From Chlorobium sp. (GTDB lineage Bacteria > Bacteroidota > Chlorobiia > Chlorobiales > Chlorobiaceae): a stretch of DNA of 9,187 nucleotides. Location: the NCBI GenBank assembly GCA_026193435.1, contig JAPHUN010000086.1:1-9187 (forward strand), given 5' to 3'. A model generated the notes under the pieces. It had not been told where the DNA came from. It was given only the letters and a program-made list of their open reading frames with translations, and did no database searches. The position numbers and the translations under genes are program-made. Of this stretch, positions 1 through 6,651 are shown in pieces; positions within the stretch are counted from its first letter, which is position 1, and the number at the start of each line of letters is the position of its first letter.

Positions 1-1
1 C

Positions 2-712
2 AGGGGGGTCGGTGGACAGGTCGAGGGGAAAAGCTGTGTCGCGGGGAATCGGCAGTTTATGCTTGAAAACAACGTCCTGCTTTCATCCCGTGTTGAAGCG
101 ATCTATGAAAAACTGACCCGGAGTGGAAAAACCACTGTGTTTCTGGCCATTGATAAGAAAATATCGGGAGTTATCGGTCTGATTGACGATGTTCGTGAAG
201 ATGCTGCCGGAATGATCGGTGAATTGAACAGGGCCGGAATAAAGACAAGAATGCTTACGGGTGATGTTCTCAATGTGGCCGAATATGTCGCGGATAGATG
301 CGGCATCAAAAATCTCGACGCCGGGTTGGATCCTGTTGAGAAGGCGGAGGTCATCAAGTCGCTGAAGTTGGATGGCAGGGTTGTTATGATGGTTGGGGAC
401 GGAATCAATGACGCGCCTGCTCTTACCGAAGCCGATACCGGGGTTTCATTCGGCCATGCCAGTGATATCGCTATGGAAAGCGCGGGAGTTGTGATCATGC
501 AGGACAATCTCCACCGTATCGCGTTGCTTGTCAAAGGATCCAAGCGATGTTTCACCATTATCCGGCAGAACTTGTTCTGGGCGTTTTCCTATAACCTTAT
601 TGCTTTGCCGTTAGCGGTTGGCGGTTTTCTTCACCCGATACTTTCAGCTCTGCTGATGGCTTGCAGTTCGCTGGTTGTAGTGGGTAATGCACTGCGGTTG
701 AGGAAGTTTTAG
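2..712 (+). CDS. ccoI: Cu+ P1B-type ATPase, C-terminal part (CcoI/CopA family), 5' end outside window
   Basis: The frame is open to the left edge, so this is the last 236 residues of a longer protein; the ATG at 59 is internal. The first residues (GVGGQVEGKS, then VAGN) match the nucleotide-binding domain of P1B ATPases. The hinge motif MLTGD lies at 251-265 and GDGINDAPA near 395-421. The final two membrane helices follow, with the YN pair of helix 7 and the M-x-x-S-S pattern of helix 8 (MACSS), which in this family form the Cu+ site, then a short LRLRKF tail. The phosphorylated Asp, HP motif and N-terminal metal-binding domains lie outside. The family pumps Cu+ across the inner membrane; CcoI supplies copper for cbb3 oxidase assembly. 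The CcoI label rests on the next gene being ccoS; a general CopA exporter is the alternative. Confidence 0.9.
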   Translation, partial: RGVGGQVEGKSCVAGNRQFMLENNVLLSSRVEAIYEKLTRSGKTTVFLAIDKKISGVIGLIDDVREDAAGMIGELNRAGIKTRMLTGDVLNVAEYVADRCGIKNLDAGLDPVEKAEVIKSLKLDGRVVMMVGDGINDAPALTEADTGVSFGHASDIAMESAGVVIMQDNLHRIALLVKGSKRCFTIIRQNLFWAFSYNLIALPLAVGGFLHPILSALLMACSSLVVVGNALRLRKF

Positions 713-717
713 GAAGA

Positions 718-773
718 GAGACGAGAAACAAGAAACGAGAAACGAGAGGTGAGAGACGAGTGACAAGAGACGT
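718..773 (+). repeat. Tandem array of 7-base units, consensus GARACGA
   Basis: Eight degenerate, gap-free 7-base units start 6 bases after the ccoI stop: GAGACGA, GAAACAA, GAAACGA, GAAACGA, GAGGTGA, GAGACGA, GTGACAA, GAGACGT. The strand is almost pure purine. A related array with the same period sits at 6652-6686. No function is visible. Confidence 0.85.
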
Positions 774-780
774 TTTGTCT

Positions 781-825
781 CAACAATTCAACGATTCAAC
801 GATTCAACAGTTCAACAAATCAACA
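781..825 (+). repeat. Tandem array of 8-base units, consensus CAACRATT
   Basis: Five and a half contiguous units: CAACAATT, CAACGATT, CAACGATT, CAACAGTT, CAACAAAT, CAACA. The array begins 7 bases after the heptamer array. The same unit recurs in the same strand orientation at 1767-1790 and 2539-2578, next to unrelated genes. Confidence 0.85.
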
Positions 826-845
826 CCTCTTTCAACCCATCCGGC

Positions 846-881
846 CTTTTGACTTTTACCTTTTGAATTTTGACTTTTCTT
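846..881 (+). repeat. T-rich CTTTTGA-type repeat
   Basis: This stretch repeats a CTTTTGA/ATTTTGA core: CCTTTTGACTTTTA, CCTTTTGAA, TTTTGACTTTTC. It runs to the ccoS ATG at 883 and leaves no Shine-Dalgarno sequence in front of it. A fragment of the same wording (CTTGACTTTTC) follows the second heptamer array at 6694-6704, so the two module types occur in the same order twice. Confidence 0.6.
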
Positions 882-882
882 T

Positions 883-1077
883 ATGTACAGCACCTATTTC
901 CTGATATTTATCGTGTTTTTTCTGGGTTTTGCGGCGTGGCTTCTGTTTGTCTGGGCAGTGAAAAGCGGGCAGTTCGAAGACCCCGAAGCACCGAAATACC
1001 GCATGCTTGATGATGATGATGATGAGAAAAGCAAAAATTCAGGCTCCCGTAACGAGAAAAAAGAGCAAAACAATTGA
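883..1077 (+). CDS. ccoS: cbb3-type cytochrome oxidase assembly protein CcoS
   Basis: A 64-residue protein with one N-terminal membrane helix (about residues 3-27, ending FVWAVKSGQF), then the CcoS hallmark: GQFEDPEAPKYRML followed by an acidic stretch of five Asp, then a Lys/Asn/Glu-rich tail. Position behind a CcoI-type ATPase is the classic ccoIS order. CcoS is needed for insertion of redox cofactors into cbb3 oxidase at the inner membrane. The ATG at 883 follows a T-rich repeat and lacks a Shine-Dalgarno site; it is still the only start giving the family's N-terminus. The acidic stretch is encoded by tandem GAT codons at about 1009-1023. The end overlaps the next gene as TGATG, suggesting translational coupling. 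Confidence 0.9.
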   Translation: MYSTYFLIFIVFFLGFAAWLLFVWAVKSGQFEDPEAPKYRMLDDDDDEKSKNSGSRNEKKEQNN

Positions 1078-1751
1078 TGGAAAGTGTCTTGATTGTCATG
1101 TTGCTGACAGGTCTTGCCGGAGGCTTCGGTCACTGCATTGGCATGTGCGGCCCGGTAGTCGCGGCGTACTCTCTCGGAGAGCAGAAACGGCGTTATCTGC
1201 ATCATATTCTTTACAATCTCGGCAGAATCACTACCTATGTGTTTATGGGTGCGGTTGTCGGGCTGACCGGTTCATTTCTGGTGCTGACGGCGTCGATCGA
1301 AAAAATACAGGCGATCATCATGGTCGCGGCAGGGATTTCGATTATCATTATGGGAATCGCTATCGGGGGCTGGGTGCCCCTCAGAAAAACTACCGGAAAC
1401 AGTACCTGGCTCTCCTCGATTATCCAGAAAACCATGGAACTGTTCAAAGGCCCTCGTACGGTCGGAACCTACTATCCCATGGGTATAGTTCTCGGGTTTC
1501 TTCCCTGCGGATTGACATACACGGCTCTTCTTGCAGCAGGAAGGGCTTCCATGGAAGCGGATAACCATCTGGCAGGAATGCTTCAGGGAGCTTTCATGCT
1601 GCTTTTCTTCGGTCTCGGTACTGCACCGGCACTCCTGCTTGTCGGCAGGGTGATCAATTACATTGGTGAAAAAGCCCGCGAGAAACTCTACAAACTAGCC
1701 AGCCTTATCATGATTATGACAGGGGTCTATTTTGTTGTCAAGATATTGTAG
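1077..1751 (+). CDS. Polytopic membrane protein, CcdA/UreH-like (TauE/SafE annotation class) of the cco cluster
   Basis: A 224-residue protein of about six membrane helices. Helix 1 carries GHCIGMCGP (Cys20, Cys24) and the second half carries GFLPCGLTYTALL (Pro143-Cys144), the paired signatures of the UreH-like/DsbD-related family usually annotated 'sulfite exporter TauE/SafE'. Such proteins commonly follow ccoS in cco maturation clusters, so a role in copper or thiol handling during oxidase assembly is more likely than sulfite export; this is inference from context. I chose the ATG at 1077, which overlaps the ccoS stop (TGATG); a TTG one codon upstream at 1074 is possible but less likely. 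The TAG stop at 1749-1751 lies inside a hairpin. Confidence 0.85.
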   Translation: MESVLIVMLLTGLAGGFGHCIGMCGPVVAAYSLGEQKRRYLHHILYNLGRITTYVFMGAVVGLTGSFLVLTASIEKIQAIIMVAAGISIIIMGIAIGGWVPLRKTTGNSTWLSSIIQKTMELFKGPRTVGTYYPMGIVLGFLPCGLTYTALLAAGRASMEADNHLAGMLQGAFMLLFFGLGTAPALLLVGRVINYIGEKAREKLYKLASLIMIMTGVYFVVKIL

Positions 1752-1769
1752 GGGGGGGCGCCCCTACAA
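1746..1769. terminator. G-rich hairpin between convergent genes, candidate bidirectional terminator
   Basis: TTGTAGGGG (1746-1754) pairs perfectly with CCCCTACAA (1761-1769) around a GGGGCG loop; a shifted GGGGCGCCCC pairing is also possible. It includes the stop codon of the upstream plus-strand gene and lies just beyond the stop of the minus-strand nucleotidase gene. There is no clean U-run on the plus strand, so termination is inferred from position and stem strength. Confidence 0.5.
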
Positions 1770-1790
1770 CAACTCAACAGTTCAACAATT
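1767..1790 (+). repeat. Three CAACRATT-type 8-base units overlapping a stop codon
   Basis: CAACAACT, CAACAGTT, CAACAATT in tandem. Read on the minus strand, the repeat supplies the final Asn-Cys codons and the TGA stop (1782-1784) of the nucleotidase gene. Confidence 0.75.
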
Positions 1791-2453
1791 TTCTTCCATC
1801 AACTCCCTGAAATCGTGGATAACAGGGAAGTGTTCGGTCTTTTTCGGGTCGCTCTTTGAGCTGGCTTTTGCTTTGAACAGCAGGTGTTGTATGCCGAATT
1901 CCTGTGCTGTTTTCAGTACATCCTCCGTATCATCGATAAAGAGAGAATGCTCCTTGTCAAACCCGAGAGCGTTCTCCGCCTTGTGCCAGAATTCTATATC
2001 CTCTTTAGGATGCCCCACGTGAAAGGAACTCAGCACCTCATCGAAATGTTCGCCTATCTGCGTTTTCCTGAATTTTATATCGACCGTTTTGAAATGCGCG
2101 TTGGTGAGAAGAAAGATCTTTTTGTCCTGTTTGCGCATCAGTTCGAGAAATTCAATGACGTGAGGGTGCACATCGATAAGGTGACGTATCTGCTCTTTGA
2201 GGGCAGGAATATCAAGGTGGAGTTCCCTGGACCAGAAGTCGATATCACACCAGTTGAGTGTTTTTTCGTGGGATTTGTACTTGGCCAATAACGTTTCTCT
2301 GGCTCCGCCCAGCGAGAGGTTATGTTTTTCGGCATATTTTTCAGGTACATGTTGGCCCCAGAAATAGTCATCAAAATACAGGTCAAGCAAGGTGCCGTCC
2401 ATGTCAAGCAGGATATGCGTAATCTCCTGCATAGGAATAGGGGTATGCGTCAT
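1782..2453 (-). CDS. yrfG: HAD-superfamily nucleotidase, YrfG-like (GMP/IMP 5'-nucleotidase)
   Basis: A 223-residue HAD hydrolase. Motif I is DMDGTLLDL with catalytic Asp17 and Asp19; motif II is LLTN (Thr117); the motif III Lys is in GHPKED (Lys150); motif IV is FIDDTE (Asp174, Asp175). The run around residues 12-32 (LLDMDGTLLDL, then FDDYFW) and the later KTLNW closely resemble E. coli YrfG, which is 222 residues long, so a purine 5'-monophosphatase is the best guess; substrate range in this family is hard to predict. The first ATG (2453) is preceded by AGGAAAG at 8 bases, whereas the Met at codon 8 has no ribosome site. The last codons come from a CAACRATT repeat. It lies downstream of serA on the same strand, 133 bp away, so cotranscription is uncertain. 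Confidence 0.82.
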   Translation of the reverse strand: MTHTPIPMQEITHILLDMDGTLLDLYFDDYFWGQHVPEKYAEKHNLSLGGARETLLAKYKSHEKTLNWCDIDFWSRELHLDIPALKEQIRHLIDVHPHVIEFLELMRKQDKKIFLLTNAHFKTVDIKFRKTQIGEHFDEVLSSFHVGHPKEDIEFWHKAENALGFDKEHSLFIDDTEDVLKTAQEFGIQHLLFKAKASSKSDPKKTEHFPVIHDFRELMEENC

Positions 2454-2538
2454 AGACAGTTCTTTCCTGATTTACTGTGTTTTCCTGTCTTGTGTTCCTG
2501 CCATTCGGCTGACAAGCTAACGAGCTATCCGGCGATTG

Positions 2539-2578
2539 TAACAATTCAACAACTCAACGAATAAACAAATGAACAATC
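2539..2578 (+). repeat. Decaying CAACRATT-type 8-base array downstream of serA
   Basis: Five in-phase units with growing divergence: TAACAATT, CAACAACT, CAACGAAT, AAACAAAT, GAACAATC. The array ends 8 bases from the serA stop codon. Orientation on the plus strand is the same as at 781 and 1767, although the neighbouring gene runs on the minus strand. Confidence 0.7.
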
Positions 2579-2586
2579 AATCCAAC

Positions 2587-3750
2587 TTACATGATGCGTA
2601 CAGCCAGAACCCCTTCGATTTTTTTGATTTTATCCGCAATATCTTTACCCACTTCGGTCCCGAGATCGAGCAGGTTATAGGCGATATCCCCGCGTGACTT
2701 GTTAAGCATATCGACAATATTGATTCCGGAGTCCGCAAGTACCGAGGTGATCTGGCCAACCATTTTGGGGACATTCGAGTTGGAGATGGCAATTCTTGAC
2801 GCGCCGGCCCGGGGCATCTTCATTTCAGGGAAATTGACCGAGTTGGTGATGTTGCCGTTTTCAAGGTAGTCCCGAACCTGGTCGGCAACCATGACGGCGC
2901 AATTGTCTTCAGCCTCAAGTGGTGACGCTCCGAGATGAGGAAGGGAAACAACACGAGGGTGGTTTTTGTTCTCGTTTGTCGGGAAGTCATTAATGTAAGC
3001 GTACAGGTTCTCTTCATCGAGAGCCTTGATAATCGCGGCATCATCGACAATACCGCCGCGCGCAAAGTTGAGCACAATGGCGTTTTTTTTCATATGCTTA
3101 ATGCTTTCGGCATTCAGCATGTTTCTGGTTGCGTCGATGAGGGGGACATGGAAGGTGATGTAGTCAGCTTCAGAAAGGAGTTCTTCAAAACTGAGTGCCC
3201 GTTCGACTTCGGCAGAGAGCTTCCATGCGTGTTGAATCGTAACGGTAGGGTCGTAGCCGATGACGTTCATTCCAAGTGCAATAACCGCATTGGCAATCTG
3301 CCCGCCGATTGCCCCGAGTCCTATGACCCCGAGTGTTTTTCCCGGCAGTTCTGTTCCGACGTATTTTTTCTTTCCAGCCTCAACAGCTTTTGCGATGGCA
3401 GCGTCATCTCCCTCAAGGTTGCGGGCGTATTCCCATGCCTGGGTAAGATTACGGCTTGCCATCAGCATGGCGGCTATGACCAGTTCCTTTACGGCATTTG
3501 CGTTCGCGCCGGGGGTGTTGAATACCGGTATTCCCATCGCGGTCATCTTTTCGACAGGGATGTTGTTGACCCCTGCTCCTGCCCGGCCAACAGCTTTCAG
3601 GGTATCCGGGATCTCCATATCCTGCATTTTGAATGAACGGAGGAGAATGGCGTCAGGGTGTCCTATCTCTGAAGCGATTTCGTAGTTGTCACGGGGCAAC
3701 CGGTCCAGACCGGTGACAGAGATGTTGTTTAACGTTAAAATCTTGAACAT
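2587..3750 (-). CDS. serA: D-3-phosphoglycerate dehydrogenase, short form with C-terminal ACT domain
   Basis: This 387-residue protein catalyses NAD-dependent oxidation of 3-phosphoglycerate to 3-phosphohydroxypyruvate, the first step of serine synthesis. It shows the 2-hydroxyacid dehydrogenase fold: a catalytic-domain start (residues 1-95, with GRAGAGVNNI), the Rossmann motif VIGLGAIGG (142-150), catalytic Arg231 in FARGG, and His272 in PHLGAS. The usual DVFPTEP context of the catalytic Glu reads NDFPTNEN here, so Glu260 is the probable equivalent, shifted by one residue. An ACT regulatory domain follows (about 318-387, opening SRIAISNSNVPKMV), suggesting serine feedback, as known for relatives. 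It starts 12 bp after serC, with no clear Shine-Dalgarno site, so translation may depend on serC. Confidence 0.95.
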   Translation of the reverse strand: MFKILTLNNISVTGLDRLPRDNYEIASEIGHPDAILLRSFKMQDMEIPDTLKAVGRAGAGVNNIPVEKMTAMGIPVFNTPGANANAVKELVIAAMLMASRNLTQAWEYARNLEGDDAAIAKAVEAGKKKYVGTELPGKTLGVIGLGAIGGQIANAVIALGMNVIGYDPTVTIQHAWKLSAEVERALSFEELLSEADYITFHVPLIDATRNMLNAESIKHMKKNAIVLNFARGGIVDDAAIIKALDEENLYAYINDFPTNENKNHPRVVSLPHLGASPLEAEDNCAVMVADQVRDYLENGNITNSVNFPEMKMPRAGASRIAISNSNVPKMVGQITSVLADSGINIVDMLNKSRGDIAYNLLDLGTEVGKDIADKIKKIEGVLAVRIM

Positions 3751-3762
3751 GACGTGATAAGG

Positions 3763-4845
3763 TTAACCGTGTTGTTTTTCGAATTCCTGCATGTAAGAGA
3801 TCAGTGTGTCGACCCCTTCCTCCGGCATGGCGTTATAAATGCTTGCACGCATTCCGCCGACGGAACGGTGTCCTTTAAGCGTCAGCAGTCCGCGTTTCGT
3901 GGCACCTGAGAGGAATTCAGCGTCAAGACCCGGATCAGCGAGAGTGAAAGGAATATTCATCCATGAACGGGCATTCTCGGCAACAGGGTTGGCATAAAAT
4001 CCGGAATTGTCGATTACGGTATAGAGTTTGGCCGCTTTGCGCTGGTTGACTTCCGCGATTGACGAAAGACCGCCCTGATCCTTGATCCATTCAAAGACCA
4101 GTCCTGCGATATACCAGTTGTAGGTAGGGGGGGTATTGTACATCGAATCGGCATTGGCATGAGTTGCATAATCAAACATGGTCGGTATGCCGTCAGCGGG
4201 ATTTCCGATAAGGTCTTCTCTGAGAATGACGATGGTTAATCCTGAAGGACCGATATTTTTCTGTGCGCCCGCGTAAATCAGACCGAATCTGGAGACATCT
4301 ATCGGTCGGGAGAGGATGGTGGACGACATATCCGCAACAAGAGGAGCGTCGCCGGTTTCCGGGATGTAGCCAAACTCAACGCCGCCTATGGTTTCATTGG
4401 GCGTATAGTGAACATATGCAGCTTCAGCATTGAGTTCGAGAGCGTCCTCGTCAGGAACCGATGTGAAATTATTGTCGGATGTGTCACCTGCAAGATGTAC
4501 GTCGCAGAAGCGCTTTGCTTCGGCAATAGCTTTTTTCGACCACATCCCGGTATTGATATAGTCTGCATTTGTTTTTCCCCTCAGCAGGTTGAGCGGAATC
4601 ATCGCAAACTGGCTGGAAGCGCCGCCCTGCAGGAAAAGAACCTTGTAGTTTTCAGGGATGGAGAGTATCTCCCGCAGATCCGCTTCGGCTTTTTCCGCGA
4701 TAGAGACAAACTCTTTGCCCCTGTGGCTCATTTCCATTACGGACATACCTGAACCGTTCCAGTCCAGCATCTCTTCGCGGGCACGCTCTATGACCGCTGT
4801 CGGCAGCATTGCCGGGCCCGCACTGAAATTGAAATTTCTTGCCAT
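3763..4845 (-). CDS. serC: Phosphoserine aminotransferase
   Basis: A 360-residue class V, PLP-dependent aminotransferase of normal length. It converts 3-phosphohydroxypyruvate and glutamate to O-phosphoserine, directly after the SerA step; SerC can also act in pyridoxal phosphate synthesis. The start NFSAGPAMLP is the family signature. HRGKEF (41-46) and LQGGASSQF (72-80) are substrate- and PLP-site segments, Lys196 in AGAQKNIGPSG is the Schiff-base lysine, and GHRSVGGMRASIYNA (325-339) is the conserved C-terminal phosphate-binding motif. An AAGGAAA element lies about 10-11 bases upstream of the ATG. It is the first gene of a serC-serA unit, with a good sigma-70-type promoter 20-50 bases upstream. 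Confidence 0.96.
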   Translation of the reverse strand: MARNFNFSAGPAMLPTAVIERAREEMLDWNGSGMSVMEMSHRGKEFVSIAEKAEADLREILSIPENYKVLFLQGGASSQFAMIPLNLLRGKTNADYINTGMWSKKAIAEAKRFCDVHLAGDTSDNNFTSVPDEDALELNAEAAYVHYTPNETIGGVEFGYIPETGDAPLVADMSSTILSRPIDVSRFGLIYAGAQKNIGPSGLTIVILREDLIGNPADGIPTMFDYATHANADSMYNTPPTYNWYIAGLVFEWIKDQGGLSSIAEVNQRKAAKLYTVIDNSGFYANPVAENARSWMNIPFTLADPGLDAEFLSGATKRGLLTLKGHRSVGGMRASIYNAMPEEGVDTLISYMQEFEKQHG

Positions 4846-4869
4846 GCTTCGGTGTTTCCTTCTGTGTTT

Positions 4870-4897
4870 GTTATGTAAAAAAGCGCTGTTTTGTCAA
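4870..4897 (-). promoter_or_regulatory. Candidate sigma-70-type promoter for serC-serA
   Basis: On the minus strand there is a perfect -35 box TTGACA (4892-4897), a 16-base spacer, and CATAAC (4870-4875), which matches four of six -10 positions. It points at serC, whose ATG lies about 25 bases further on. A 5-base inverted repeat, TTTCA-TGTTG-TGAAA (4904-4918), sits just upstream and might bind a regulator, but it is short enough to be chance. Confidence 0.55.
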
Positions 4898-5089
4898 GGG
4901 ACTTTTCATGTTGTGAAATGTCCTGATACGGTTATCTCTTGCGGAAGGAGTGAAATACTCTACCTCCCTGCAGAAAAGGAATGCTGTAATTTAAAAACAT
5001 TCGATAATTTTCGGTATTGAATCTTCATCAATTGAGCGTGTATTTCAGGATATGATCAGCAATCGCACAACATTATTACACACATAGTT

Positions 5090-6067
5090 ATGCAGGTTAA
5101 AGAGTGTGCGCCGACAAAAAAGTTCAGGGAATATCAGGCTGAACTGAAACATATGGCGCTTTCAGGTAATACTGACAGAGCCGATATGGCACGTTACGAG
5201 CTGGAGTTGATGGGGCAGAGCAGGTTTGTCAAAATAAACGGGGTTGTGCATCATTATCATGTTTCAGGGCCTCAGGATGCAACAGAGACGGTGTTACTGG
5301 TTCATGGATGGGACTGCTGGTGGATGTGGTGGCATCATGTGATCAGGGAACTGAACGAGAAGGGAGTAAGAACCATAGCCTATGATTTAAAAGGGCACGG
5401 CTGGTCTGATCCCGATCCGGGACAGGACTATTCTATCAGCTCGTTTTCACATGATCTTGCGGAAATGGTAAGGCAGCTGGAATTAAAGGAATTTCATATC
5501 GCGGCTTTTTCATTCGGACCTTTCGTGGTACTTGATTATGCGCAGAAAACAACGGATAGTGTCAAATCGATTGTGGTGTATAATTTCGGATATCTGCCAA
5601 ATAATGCATTTCTGGAGCGGTTGGCTCCTGCGGTATTGACTCTGACTTTCAATACCGTACTGCGTAAAATTCACTGGTGGCGACTGATCTATGTTTATGC
5701 AAGAGTTGTATTGGCGAGAAATCCCGTTTCGTTCCACGACATCATGGTTGGCCAGAAAAGCCTTGAATTGTGCTGTCCTGAAGTCGTTCAAAAAACAACG
5801 AAGCAAATCACTTCCCGCGAAGTGACCCGCTCATTGCCTGACATTGTCAACAGTATCGACATACCTGTTCTTTTTGTTGCTGGTGCGGGAGATACTATCA
5901 TGAGCAGTCATAACACCCGTAAACTTTCCGGGTACGCAAAAAACGGCTCATATGTCTGTGTTCCGAAATGCGGACATCTCATTACATTAGAACTTCCGGG
6001 AACGGCCTCATATTTGATTATCAGTCACATGAAGAGCGTGCAGGGGGAAAGCTATGGCAAAAAATGA
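5090..6067 (+). CDS. Alpha/beta-fold hydrolase, substrate unknown
   Basis: A 325-residue alpha/beta hydrolase. A charged helical N-terminal extension (about 1-45) precedes the core. The oxyanion-hole motif is VHGWD (71-75). Nucleophile Ser141 sits in A-F-S-F-G, so the first Gly of the usual G-x-S-x-G is Ala. The acid is probably Asp268 (VAGAGD) and the base His296 (KCGHLITLE), giving a complete triad. A striking Trp/His run (WWMWWHH, 77-83) follows the oxyanion hole, and a hydrophobic, aromatic cap region (about 172-225) suggests a lipophilic substrate or membrane contact. The ATG at 5090 lacks a Shine-Dalgarno site, and Met22 has none either. It overlaps the methyltransferase gene by 14 bases, so the two are probably cotranslated. 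Esterase, lipase or thioesterase activity cannot be separated by sequence. Confidence 0.85.
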   Translation: MQVKECAPTKKFREYQAELKHMALSGNTDRADMARYELELMGQSRFVKINGVVHHYHVSGPQDATETVLLVHGWDCWWMWWHHVIRELNEKGVRTIAYDLKGHGWSDPDPGQDYSISSFSHDLAEMVRQLELKEFHIAAFSFGPFVVLDYAQKTTDSVKSIVVYNFGYLPNNAFLERLAPAVLTLTFNTVLRKIHWWRLIYVYARVVLARNPVSFHDIMVGQKSLELCCPEVVQKTTKQITSREVTRSLPDIVNSIDIPVLFVAGAGDTIMSSHNTRKLSGYAKNGSYVCVPKCGHLITLELPGTASYLIISHMKSVQGESYGKK

Positions 6068-6650
6068 ACACTTTGAAGAGCGGTACGCAAAAGGTCAAAT
6101 TCCCTGGGATATAGGCCGGGCTGACAGAAATCTTGTGGAACTGGTTGAAAAAAGACCTGTTGTCGCCTGCCGTGCTCTGGATATAGGATGCGGGACCGGC
6201 GACAGTTCCCTCTGGCTCGCAAGCAAAAATTTTCAGGTGACCGGGGTTGACCTTTCCTGGCTCGCAATAGAAAAGGCCCGTGAAAAAGCGAATAAAGGCA
6301 CGATCGATTGCGCCTTTATTGAAGCAGATTTTCTCGTGAGCCGGATTGATAATCGTCCATTCGGCTTTGTCTTTGACCGGGGCTGTTTTCATTCTCTCAA
6401 TTCCGGAGAGGAGCACAGAGCGTTTGCTGAAAACGTTGCTTTTCATCTTGAAAAAGGCGGGCTCTGGTTCAGTCTTATTGCCAGTGCCGACGCTCCTCAA
6501 CGTGATCCCGGACCGCCCAGACTTTCGGTCTGTCAGATAGCGACTGCGGTGGAACCGTTTTTTGAGATTCTCTCACTTGCCTCGGGTCACCTTGATTCCA
6601 ACCGTCCGGATCCCGTTCGATGCTGGGCTTGTCTGATGCTGAGACGGTGA
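6054..6650 (+). CDS. Class I SAM-dependent methyltransferase, TehB/thiopurine-methyltransferase-like
   Basis: A 198-residue Rossmann-type methyltransferase. The start FEERYAKGQIPWDIGRAD resembles the PWDIGxPx lead of TehB- and TPMT-like enzymes. Motif I is ALDIGCGTGDSSLWLA (41-56), with the acidic residue VTGVDLS closing strand 2 (62-68); EADF (90-93) and FVFDRGCFHSL (105-115) correspond to the later motifs. A poorly conserved C-terminal part follows (about 145-198). The ATG at 6054 overlaps the hydrolase end by 14 bases and has a good AGGGGG site 6-11 bases upstream, supporting coupled expression. The substrate is unknown; small thiols, metalloid oxyanions or lipids are possible by family. 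A metabolic pairing with the hydrolase is inference from context. Confidence 0.85.
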   Translation: MAKNEHFEERYAKGQIPWDIGRADRNLVELVEKRPVVACRALDIGCGTGDSSLWLASKNFQVTGVDLSWLAIEKAREKANKGTIDCAFIEADFLVSRIDNRPFGFVFDRGCFHSLNSGEEHRAFAENVAFHLEKGGLWFSLIASADAPQRDPGPPRLSVCQIATAVEPFFEILSLASGHLDSNRPDPVRCWACLMLRR

Positions 6651-6651
6651 G

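Noticed and set aside
718..825. CRISPR-like array
   Set aside because: Units are only 7 and 8 bases and contiguous, with no spacers and no cas genes nearby.
1007..1564. A 185-codon frame starting with six Met codons
   Set aside because: The Met run is the GAT repeat of ccoS read in another frame; the rest is a shadow of the UreH-like membrane protein.
2454..2538. Separate promoter for the YrfG-like gene (TTGTCA on the minus strand)
   Set aside because: No acceptable -10 box lies 16-18 bases downstream, so I cannot say whether the gene has its own promoter or is read from serC-serA.
2935..3636. A 233-codon open frame on the plus strand
   Set aside because: It is antisense to serA, a certain gene, and shows no family features.
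5033..5060. Promoter for the alpha/beta hydrolase (TTGAGC with TATGAT)
   Set aside because: The spacer is only about 13 bases, too short for a sigma-70 promoter, and no better pair was found in the gap.
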